The position numbers and the translations under genes are program-made. Positions 1 to 7,352 of a stretch of DNA of 64,000 nt are shown here, one piece after another (position 1 is the first letter of the stretch; every line of letters starts with the position of its first letter). The stretch is from Tsukamurella sp. TY48 (lineage in GTDB: Bacteria > Actinomycetota > Actinomycetes > Mycobacteriales > Mycobacteriaceae): NCBI RefSeq assembly GCF_019656655.1, contig NZ_BPMV01000001.1, positions 1,488,001 through 1,552,000 of the forward strand. The letters are read 5' to 3'. The notes below the pieces were generated by a model that saw nothing but the letters and a program-made list of their open reading frames with translations, did not search any database and was not told the origin of the DNA.

Positions 1-896
1 GAGGGCAGTTCCCGCGTCGAACTGAACGCGAACCCCGCGCCGAAACCGTCGACGATCCCCTCGAACGGGAGTTCCTCGGAGGCGATCTCGAAGAAGTAGT
101 CGCGCGCGAAGCGGGCCTGCGCCGGATAGCTGATGTCGAGCCCCTCACGCTCTCCCTCGGCGAGCTCGTCCGCGGTGGGCCGTGGCACGGTGCACCGCCG
201 GAGCCCACCCGTGTACGCCGAGTACCAGGCCGAGGACGAGGGTGCTATCACCCGCGACAGATCATCCTGCGGCACGGCGATATTGGTCCACCAGTACAGG
301 GGCTTGGGTTCCGGATCCGGATTGACGATCTCCACCCGCGCATACAGATGAGGACTGTCGGTCGGCAGGGTGAGATCGATCCGCACCATCATTCCCCGGA
401 TGCGTTCCCACTCCCACAGCCGCACCGTATCGTCGCCCACGATGGCGGCGTTGACCGGCTGCATGCTCCACGGGGTGTGACCGGTGGCGCCCACGTTGTA
501 CTCGATACCGCCGGCGAACCAGGCACCTGTGAGCCCGAAGTTCGCGGGCTGGATCGCGCTGGGCTGGAACAACAGCTCGCGATCCGCGCGGAGATCACGC
601 AGGCTCCAGATGCGGCCACCGAAGTCCGGTAACACGGTCGCCCGGAGCAGGCCGTTGTCCATTGTGATGGTCGCGACGGACGTCGGCTCGGGCGAGCGGG
701 TGTACTCGTCGTAGGTCGCATAGGGCAGGGGGTGTGTGATCCGGCCGTACCGGATCCGCTCCTGCATGTCCACGGGGAGATCGCCGATCGCATCGAGCGG
801 GACGAGGTTCTGGCGTCCGACGAACTGCGGATAGGGCGACGGTGCGCCGACCGCCGCGGCGGGGATCGTCGATGTCCCGTAGGCGATCGACGTCAT
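1..896 (-). CDS. DUF5107-type carbohydrate-associated protein (partial, C-terminus off the window)
   Basis: Translating the minus strand from the ATG at 896 gives an uninterrupted frame to the left edge (about 298 residues seen). The N-terminus reads MTSIAYGTSTIPAAAVGAPS. Further on are a stretch with LPDFGGRIWSLRD (near residue 95) and others such as AGGIEYNVG and LYWWTNIAVPQDD. These resemble the aldose-epimerase/galactose-mutarotase-like beta-sandwich found in DUF5107 proteins that act with sugar importers. The start overlaps the stop of the upstream ABC ATPase (ATGA), so it is translationally coupled to the importer and probably processes or senses the imported sugar. No signal peptide is visible, so it is likely cytoplasmic. 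The exact reaction is unknown. Confidence 0.7.
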   Translation of the reverse strand, partial: MTSIAYGTSTIPAAAVGAPSPYPQFVGRQNLVPLDAIGDLPVDMQERIRYGRITHPLPYATYDEYTRSPEPTSVATITMDNGLLRATVLPDFGGRIWSLRDLRADRELLFQPSAIQPANFGLTGAWFAGGIEYNVGATGHTPWSMQPVNAAIVGDDTVRLWEWERIRGMMVRIDLTLPTDSPHLYARVEIVNPDPEPKPLYWWTNIAVPQDDLSRVIAPSSSAWYSAYTGGLRRCTVPRPTADELAEGEREGLDISYPAQARFARDYFFEIASEELPFEGIVDGFGAGFAFSSTRELP

Positions 897-1993
897 CGGC
901 ACCGCTCGCCGGTGGTCGGATCGAAGACGTGCACGTGGTCGGGCACCACCGTCAGCGTGACCTCCGCGCCGCGTTCGAGCCCGGAACCACCGCGCACCAC
1001 CACGGGCACATCACTCGCCGCACCGGTCTCCGGGTCGACGGTGCTCACCTCGGCGCGGGCGTATCCGTAGCTGTCGGAACCCAGTTCTTCCACCACGTCG
1101 ACCTTGGCCGCGATCCCCGGCGCGCCCGCTGCGCCCACCACGAAGCCCTCGGGCCGAACGCCCAGCACCACTGCGTCGCCGTCGATACTCGCGAGCGTGT
1201 CGCGGGCTACGGGCACGATCAGACCGCCGATGTTCACGCCGCCGTCGGCCTTGGTCCCGAGCAGGAGATTCATCGCGGGCGACCCGATGAATCCCGCCAC
1301 GAAGATGTTGCGAGGCTTGGCGAACAGTTCCGCCGGGGTATCCACCTGCTGGAGTACACCGTTCTTCAGAACCGCGACCCGGTGGCCCATCGTCATCGCC
1401 TCGACCTGATCGTGCGTGACGTACAGCGTGGTGATTCCGAGCTCCGCCTGCAGCCGGGCGATCTGGCCGCGCGTCTGGACACGGAGCTTGGCATCGAGAT
1501 TCGACAAGGGCTCGTCCATCAGCGAGACCTGCGGTGACCGGACGATCGCGCGGCCCATGGCAACGCGCTGCCGCTGACCGCCCGAGAGCTTGGCGGGCTT
1601 GCGATCGAGGTACTGGGTCAGGTCGAGTGTTCGCGCCGCGGCTGCGACCCGGTCGGAGATCTCCGACTTCGCCATTCCCGCGATCTTCAGGTGGAAGCCG
1701 ATGTTCTCCGCCACCGTCATGTGCGGGTAGAGCGCGTAGTTCTGGAAGACCATCGAGATATCGCGCTTGGCGGGCGCGATATCGGTCACGTCCCGGTCAC
1801 CGATCAGGATGCGCCCTTCGTCGACGCCCTCCAGGCCGGCGAGCATCCGCAGTGTGGTGGTCTTGCCGCATCCGGAAGGTCCGACCAGGACCATGAATTC
1901 GCCGTCCTCGATCGCGAGATCAAGACGGTCGACGGCGGGGCGTTCCACCCCGGTGTAGAACCGCGACGTCGACTCGAAGGTCACTGTTGCCAT
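893..1993 (-). CDS. Sugar ABC transporter ATP-binding protein (MsmK/UgpC/MalK type)
   Basis: 366-residue ATPase that powers import by the two permeases encoded just upstream. Walker A GPSGCGKTT starts at residue 38, the signature LSGGQ is at 136-140, and Walker B VSLMDEP is near 156. A C-terminal extension with the TOBE/MalK-type regulatory fold follows (LGVRPEGF region). The start at 1993 (MATVTFES) is chosen because it begins the conserved domain; a longer frame reaches 2266 but runs into the permease gene. Such ATPases are often shared by several sugar importers. Last transporter gene of the minus-strand operon, with a 4-base ATGA overlap onto the DUF5107 gene. Confidence 0.93.
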   Translation of the reverse strand: MATVTFESTSRFYTGVERPAVDRLDLAIEDGEFMVLVGPSGCGKTTTLRMLAGLEGVDEGRILIGDRDVTDIAPAKRDISMVFQNYALYPHMTVAENIGFHLKIAGMAKSEISDRVAAAARTLDLTQYLDRKPAKLSGGQRQRVAMGRAIVRSPQVSLMDEPLSNLDAKLRVQTRGQIARLQAELGITTLYVTHDQVEAMTMGHRVAVLKNGVLQQVDTPAELFAKPRNIFVAGFIGSPAMNLLLGTKADGGVNIGGLIVPVARDTLASIDGDAVVLGVRPEGFVVGAAGAPGIAAKVDVVEELGSDSYGYARAEVSTVDPETGAASDVPVVVRGGSGLERGAEVTLTVVPDHVHVFDPTTGERCR

Positions 1994-2009
1994 GAGATCT
2001 ACTTTCCTT

Positions 2010-2975
2010 CTACTTGCCGGAGCCGAGTGTGAGGCCGCCGATGATGTACCTGGCGAGAACGAGGTACAGGATGAACATGGGAAGCACCAGCAGCGCGACA
2101 CCGGCGAGCAGCGCTCCGTAGTCGGAGTTGTACTGCATGGTCCCGTAGAACGCCCAGAGCTCGCGTGCCATCGTGTATTTCGAATCGTCCCGGACCAGGA
2201 CCACGGCCAACAGGGTCTCGTTCCACAGGCCGATGGCGTTGATGATGAACGCGGTGAGCAGGCCACCGCGGGCCAGCGGCAACATCACACCCACGAAGGT
2301 GCGCAGCCCGGTGGCACCGTCCATCGCCGCGGCCTCCTCGAGTTCGTCGGGGAGCGATGCGAAGAACCCGGTGAGCAGATAGATCGTGAAGGGCAGAGAG
2401 AGCGCCGTGTACACGATGATCAATCCGGTGAGCGAATTGTTCAGGGTGCCACCGGCGAAGGAGACCTTCGACATCGCCACCGACAGGGGGATCACCAGAG
2501 TCTGGAACGGAACACCCATACCCAAGACGAAGTAGCCGGTCATGGGGCGCGCCCACCGGACCTTGGCGCGGCTGAGCGCATAGGCCGCCGGCGCACCGAT
2601 CGCGAGGATCAACAATGACGAGACGAAGACGACGATCACGGTGTTGCCGAAGGCGGACTTGAATCCGGACACCTGCCAGGCGGTGGCCCAGTTGCGGAAC
2701 GGACGCCCCTCCTCGAACAGGAAGCGGGGCAACGACAGTGGCCCCTCGTTCAGCTCCCGAGGCGTCTTGAACGACGCCGAGACCAGCCAGAACAGCAGGA
2801 AGACGTTGATCACGGTGAAGGCCCAGACCACCGTTCGGCCCACGTACTTGACCAACGAACGGCCCTCATTGGCCGGAGCGGGACGCGAGCGGGTTCCCCG
2901 GCCCACCGTCCGGTCGGAGGTTCTGCTGGTGACGACGGCTGCGGCAGGAGAATCGGACTGCACGGATGTGTTCAC
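2010..2975 (-). CDS. Carbohydrate ABC transporter permease (MalG-like, CUT1)
   Basis: 321-residue inner-membrane permease with about six hydrophobic segments. The EAA loop that docks the ATPase is seen in ELEEAAAMDGATGLRTFVGVMLP. A roughly 45-residue Ser/Arg/Pro-rich cytoplasmic N-terminus precedes the first membrane helix, longer than in E. coli MalG. It pairs with the MalF-like permease immediately upstream (11-base gap between their ends) and with the ATPase downstream (16-base gap). The substrate cannot be deduced from the sequence. Confidence 0.93.
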   Translation of the reverse strand: MNTSVQSDSPAAAVVTSRTSDRTVGRGTRSRPAPANEGRSLVKYVGRTVVWAFTVINVFLLFWLVSASFKTPRELNEGPLSLPRFLFEEGRPFRNWATAWQVSGFKSAFGNTVIVVFVSSLLILAIGAPAAYALSRAKVRWARPMTGYFVLGMGVPFQTLVIPLSVAMSKVSFAGGTLNNSLTGLIIVYTALSLPFTIYLLTGFFASLPDELEEAAAMDGATGLRTFVGVMLPLARGGLLTAFIINAIGLWNETLLAVVLVRDDSKYTMARELWAFYGTMQYNSDYGALLAGVALLVLPMFILYLVLARYIIGGLTLGSGK

Positions 2976-2986
2976 GGCGTAGCTCC

Positions 2987-3931
2987 CTAGTACTGCAGCT
3001 GCTCGCGACGGGACATCCGTCGCAGCAGCGTCACGAAGACGATCACCAGCAGCAGCATCACCACGGCCACGGCGCTGGCCACGCCGAACTTGCCCTCACC
3101 CTGGCTGCCGAAGGTGTCGTAGTAGACCTCCAGGCCCAGGGTCCACGAGCCCACCGGTGGCGCATAGGTTCCCGGCCCCGCCATCACCCAGACCATCTCG
3201 AAGATCTTGATCGCCGAGATGGTCCACAGCACACCGGCGATGGTGACCACGTCACTGATCATCGGAAAGGTGATGTTGCGGAACTTCTGCCAGGACGAGG
3301 CGCCTGCGATCGATGCGTCCTCGTACAGGTAGGGCGGTATCCGGTCGATCGCCGACATGAGGATGGTGATGAAGAATCCGGCGCTCGCCCACATCACGGC
3401 GGCCAGCGTGAGCCACCGGACATTGGACTCGTTGAGGAACGGGAAGGGTTCGGAGAGGCCGAGGTCGGCCAGCACCTGGTTCACCATGCCGGGCGGCTGG
3501 GCGTTGAAGATGATGCCGAAGAACATGCCGATCGCCAGCGGTGCAACGATGTTGGGGAAGAACAGGACGGCCCGGATCACCCGGCTCCCCTTCATGTCGG
3601 CGAGCACCATCGCGAACAGGAAGGCGAGCGCGAAGGTTCCGACTCCACCCACCACGATGTAGAGCAAGGTGTTCAGGAGCGCGGTCCGGAACGGGCCGCC
3701 GTCGACCAGTTCCGAGAGCAGGCCGCCGTAGTTCTCCAGACCGGCCCACACGGGAGTTCCCGAGCCCGACCAGTCGGTGAAGCTGAGGTATCCCGTGTAC
3801 ACGGTCGGCACGACGAGCACCGCGGTGTACAGCAGCAGTGCAGGAGTGATGAACGGGCCGAAGAGCTTGCGTCCGGCGGTCTCGTGCGCCGCCGGCTTGG
3901 GGTCCGGCCGCGCCTGTGTCGTCACGGTCAT
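2987..3931 (-). CDS. Carbohydrate ABC transporter permease (MalF-like, CUT1)
   Basis: 314-residue permease with about six membrane helices and the EAA motif YLYEDASIAGASSWQKFRNI. The start at 3931 (MTVTTQARPDP) is preferred over a longer frame to 3997 because the upstream binding-protein gene ends at 3933, which leaves one base between stop and start and is typical of coupled importer genes. The N-terminus carries a short Pro/Ala-rich cytoplasmic stretch. Heterodimer partner of the MalG-like permease. Confidence 0.93.
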   Translation of the reverse strand: MTVTTQARPDPKPAAHETAGRKLFGPFITPALLLYTAVLVVPTVYTGYLSFTDWSGSGTPVWAGLENYGGLLSELVDGGPFRTALLNTLLYIVVGGVGTFALAFLFAMVLADMKGSRVIRAVLFFPNIVAPLAIGMFFGIIFNAQPPGMVNQVLADLGLSEPFPFLNESNVRWLTLAAVMWASAGFFITILMSAIDRIPPYLYEDASIAGASSWQKFRNITFPMISDVVTIAGVLWTISAIKIFEMVWVMAGPGTYAPPVGSWTLGLEVYYDTFGSQGEGKFGVASAVAVVMLLLVIVFVTLLRRMSRREQLQY

Positions 3932-3932
3932 A

Positions 3933-5315
3933 TCAGTTCTTCCTCGCCCAGTAGCGCTGTGTGTTCGTGGCCATGGCCTCGACGAATGCCTCCGCACCCA
4001 GCTGCCCCAGCATCAGCTGCTTGTTCAACGGATAGAAGACCTCGGTCGCCCAATCGGGCTCCTCGCCGTCCACCGCATCCATGGCCACCACCTTGACCTT
4101 CGACGGATCGGCGAAGTTCGCGGCGATGTCCTCGAGTCCGGGAGGCGCCGCGATATCGGACCGTGGCGTGAGATTGAGCGCCTTCGTCGCGATCGGCTCC
4201 AGGTTCTGCTTGTGCAGGATGTAGGCGATCAGCGCCTTGGCGGCGGCGGCATTGCGCGCCTTGGCCGTGATGCCGAATCCGATCGGGAGCTGCTCAACGG
4301 TGTCGAACTTCGCATCGTCGGGCTTCGGGATCTGGAACGAGCGGAGCACCAACGGATCCGCGCCGCTCTTGATCCGGTACTGCCCCGCCTCCGAGGTGAT
4401 CCAGGAGCCGACGAACAGGTAGGCGGCCTGGCCGTCCGCCCACTGGTTCTGCACATTGGGGAACTTCGATGCGTCCCAGCCCCGGATGAAGACCTTCTCC
4501 CGCGCCATGCGCTCCACGTGCCGGGCCGCTGCGAGGAAGGACGGATCGGAGCGCCACACTCCGCCCGTGCGGTCACGCGCTGCGGCGAGGAAACCACCGG
4601 GGCCGACGTACTTCTCAGCCCACTGCGAGTAGAAGTAGGCGTTGTAGAAGTCGATATCGCCGTCCTGCGCCACCGGTGCGACTCCGCGCTCGCGTGCCTC
4701 CCGGAAGAGCGTGAAGAGGTCTTCCGTGGTCTTGGGAGCGACGAAGCCCGGGACGCGATCCGGAGCCATCCACCATCCGTTGCCGATCATCTCGTACGGG
4801 ATCAGTTTGATTCCGCCGGACGGCAGCTTGTTCTGCGGATAGTCCCAGCTGGTGCGCTGCAGCACCGCTTCGACGGTCTTCCCCTCGCCGGTGTCCATGC
4901 CGAGGACGTCGGACACGCTCTGCACACCCCCGGACGACGCGATCGCCGCGTTCACCTGACTGATGTCCTGGTCGACGAGGTCGGGCACGCTCGCGGTATT
5001 GAGCGCCGGTGCCACGCTGGTGGTGAGAACCTTCCGGCCGATCCACTGGACGTCGACCTCAACGCCGGTCGCCTCGGTGAAACAGCGGAACGCCCTGTCC
5101 AGGACCTGCATCTGGGGTTCGCCCGAGGTCCACATCGACCAGTACGTCACCTTGCCGGTGACCTTCGGTGCATTTGCGACCGGCGCGCAGCCGGCCTCGA
5201 CGAGGGCCCGATCCGTCTCGTCGAGCTGGCTCGCGCAACTCGTCGCCCCCAGCGTTACCACCAGGGCGAGCGCGCCGGCGATGACCGGCATTCGTGCTGA
5301 TCCGGGGAGTTTCAC
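3933..5315 (-). CDS. ABC transporter sugar-binding lipoprotein
   Basis: 460-residue extracellular solute-binding protein of the family 1 (MalE/UgpB-like) type. The N-terminus has basic residues, a hydrophobic core (VIAGALALVVTL) and a lipobox-like ATSC, so it should be a membrane-anchored lipoprotein. The mature part shows binding-protein features such as VTYWSMWTSGEPQ and FPNVQNQWADGQAAYLFVGSW. First gene of the importer operon. The start is a GTG at 5315; an internal ATG at 5291 would give a signal peptide without basic residues and is less likely. No dedicated regulator gene sits beside the operon. Confidence 0.9.
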   Translation of the reverse strand: MKLPGSARMPVIAGALALVVTLGATSCASQLDETDRALVEAGCAPVANAPKVTGKVTYWSMWTSGEPQMQVLDRAFRCFTEATGVEVDVQWIGRKVLTTSVAPALNTASVPDLVDQDISQVNAAIASSGGVQSVSDVLGMDTGEGKTVEAVLQRTSWDYPQNKLPSGGIKLIPYEMIGNGWWMAPDRVPGFVAPKTTEDLFTLFREARERGVAPVAQDGDIDFYNAYFYSQWAEKYVGPGGFLAAARDRTGGVWRSDPSFLAAARHVERMAREKVFIRGWDASKFPNVQNQWADGQAAYLFVGSWITSEAGQYRIKSGADPLVLRSFQIPKPDDAKFDTVEQLPIGFGITAKARNAAAAKALIAYILHKQNLEPIATKALNLTPRSDIAAPPGLEDIAANFADPSKVKVVAMDAVDGEEPDWATEVFYPLNKQLMLGQLGAEAFVEAMATNTQRYWARKN

Positions 5316-5365
5316 CCCCCGATTGTTGCAAACATGCGATTACTTTGCTCGCTATTCGATCATTT

Positions 5366-6244
5366 TCACTCACCTACCCGGATGGCGGTCAGCTTCGCAG
5401 GATTCCGCACGGAGTACACCCCCGTGATCGCATCCCCACTCACCTCGATGCACGTCACCATGTCGACCACCCCGTCGAAGGAGACGACCATCGCCGGCAT
5501 GCCGTTGTAGACGGCGAACCGCAGGCCCATCTCGCCCATCGTCGAACCCTTGCGGAACAGCCCGATGAGCAGCCGCGCCACCCTGTCGGCGCCGTGCACC
5601 GGGCGGCGCGCGGCGGAGACCACGCCGCCGCCGTCACCGAGGAAGACCACGTCCGGCGCCAGGACGTCCATGAGCGCCTGCACGTCTCCGGTCGCGGCCG
5701 CCAGCAGGAACCGCTCGGCCGCCCCCTGCGCCGCGGCGGGTTCGACCACCGTGTGCGGCCGCCGCGCCTGCACGTGACCGCGGGCGCGGTGCGCCGTCTG
5801 GCGCACCGTCGCCTCGCTCTTTCCCACGGCTTCCGCGATCTCCGGGTAGCCGAACCCGAACACCTCACGGAGCACGAAAACCGCTCGCTCCGTGGGGGTC
5901 AGGGATTCCAGCACGAGCAGCATCGCGGTGGTCACGGCCTCACCGGTGAGCACGTGCTCCGCCGGAACGTCGCCCGACGGTGCCTCCAGGGGCTCCGGCA
6001 GCCACGGCCCCACGTACTCCTCCCGACGCCGGGCCGCGCCCCGCAGCGCGTTGAGCGACTGCCGGGTCACGATGCGCGCCAGGTACGCCCGTGGATTGCC
6101 GACCGATCCCGGATCCACCTCACTCCACCGCAGGTAGCTCTCCTGCAGCACGTCCTCGGTGTCGGCCACGCTGCCCAGGATCTCGTAACCGATGGAGAAC
6201 AGCAGCGGCCGGTACTCCGTGAACAGCTCGGCGGCGGTGGTCAT
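5366..6244 (-). CDS. ECF41-type RNA polymerase sigma factor with SnoaL-like C-terminal domain (SigJ-like)
   Basis: 292-residue alternative sigma factor. Sigma region 2 lies around residues 8-70 and region 4 around 110-155 (LTPTERAVFVLREVFGFGYPEIA). A fused SnoaL/NTF2-like domain fills 175-292. The three signatures I associate with the ECF41 family are present: WLPEPL in the linker (81-86), DGGG in the C-terminal domain (204-207) and NPAKL near the end (281-285; family form NPDKL). In that family the C-terminal domain replaces a separate anti-sigma factor. The start at 6244 overlaps the stop of the upstream oxidoreductase (ATGA). No separate anti-sigma gene is adjacent. Confidence 0.88.
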   Translation of the reverse strand: MTTAAELFTEYRPLLFSIGYEILGSVADTEDVLQESYLRWSEVDPGSVGNPRAYLARIVTRQSLNALRGAARRREEYVGPWLPEPLEAPSGDVPAEHVLTGEAVTTAMLLVLESLTPTERAVFVLREVFGFGYPEIAEAVGKSEATVRQTAHRARGHVQARRPHTVVEPAAAQGAAERFLLAAATGDVQALMDVLAPDVVFLGDGGGVVSAARRPVHGADRVARLLIGLFRKGSTMGEMGLRFAVYNGMPAMVVSFDGVVDMVTCIEVSGDAITGVYSVRNPAKLTAIRVGE

Positions 6245-7284
6245 TTCGGCGCGGGCAGCCAAGCGTAGTTCGCGGTCCGGGCGGCGCCGCGGGCCATCCG
6301 GCAGACCTGCTCCTTGACCACGGCGGCGGGCTTGCCGCCGAACCAGATCCGGGTGGGGGTGTCATCGCGCCGCGCGGCCTGGATCACCGCGGTGCGGCGG
6401 CCGATCGAGACGTTCTGGCCGGTGTATCCCATCGAGTACTTCCGGGGGGCGGCACCGTCGAGGATGCGGGCGAGGTTGTCGGCGCCGTGCGCGCCCTGCG
6501 GGAGCGCCGTCTGGCAGCTGAGCCTCGCGTGCGGTACGGCCGCACCGTCGCCCACCGCAACGATCCGTGGATCGCTCACGCTGCGCAGGAACTCGTCCAC
6601 CACCACCCGGCCGGACCCGTCGACCGCCAGACCGCTGCGCGCCCCCAGATCGCTCACCTGCGTGGCGATGGCCCACAGCACCAGATCGGCACCGTCGGGC
6701 CCGGCGTACCGGCCGCGCCGCAGCTCGACCCCGAGCCGCTCCAATTCGCGCCGCACGCGGGAGCGCGCACCGTCGCCCAGCGAGGCCCCGATCTCGCCCT
6801 CGCTCAGCAGCCGCACCCGCAGGCCGGGGCGCGCCTCCGCGATCTCCGAGGCGGTCTCGATCCCGGTGAGGCCGCCGCCCACCACGGTGACCAGCGCACC
6901 GTCGGACAGCGCGGCGAGGGCCGACCGCGCCCGGGTGGCCGATTCGAGCCCGCCCACCGCGAGAGTGCCCGACGGTGCCGTGATCGCCCCGCCCGCGGCG
7001 TACACCAGGTGGTCGAAGGGCAGCACGGTGCCGTCGGCGAGCACCACGGAACCGTCGCCGATCTTCTCGGCCTCGCCCACCACGAGGCGGATGGCGGGGT
7101 TCAGCATCTCGGTGAGCGGCGTGGTGGCCGCGCCGGTGCCGGCGATGTGCTCGTGCAGCCGCACCCGTTCCACGAACTCCGGGCGCGGGTTCACCACCGT
7201 GACGTCCACGCCGTCGGCCTTCTTCATCAGCCGATTCGCGGCGATCGTCCCCGCGTACCCGGCACCGATCACGACGACCTTCAT
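6241..7284 (-). CDS. FAD/NAD(P)-dependent oxidoreductase partnered with the ECF41 sigma factor
   Basis: 347-residue pyridine-nucleotide-disulphide-type oxidoreductase resembling NADH dehydrogenase-like FAD proteins. The FAD motif GAGYAG is at 7-12, a second Rossmann motif GGGLTGIE lies mid-protein, and an FAD-contact stretch (IVAVGDGAAVPHA) follows. The start at 7284 is preceded by a strong AAGGAGA ribosome-binding sequence; upstream in-frame codons lack this. Its stop overlaps the sigma-factor start. ECF41 sigma factors typically lie beside a COE gene (carboxymuconolactone decarboxylase, oxidoreductase or epimerase), and this is the oxidoreductase version, probably both cotranscribed with and controlled by the sigma factor. 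Confidence 0.85.
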   Translation of the reverse strand: MKVVVIGAGYAGTIAANRLMKKADGVDVTVVNPRPEFVERVRLHEHIAGTGAATTPLTEMLNPAIRLVVGEAEKIGDGSVVLADGTVLPFDHLVYAAGGAITAPSGTLAVGGLESATRARSALAALSDGALVTVVGGGLTGIETASEIAEARPGLRVRLLSEGEIGASLGDGARSRVRRELERLGVELRRGRYAGPDGADLVLWAIATQVSDLGARSGLAVDGSGRVVVDEFLRSVSDPRIVAVGDGAAVPHARLSCQTALPQGAHGADNLARILDGAAPRKYSMGYTGQNVSIGRRTAVIQAARRDDTPTRIWFGGKPAAVVKEQVCRMARGAARTANYAWLPAPK

Positions 7285-7352
7285 CTCTGTCTCCTTCAGG
7301 CGGATTCCAGTGTTCCGCACTCAAGACACCGGCCGACGCGGTTCTGTGACAG

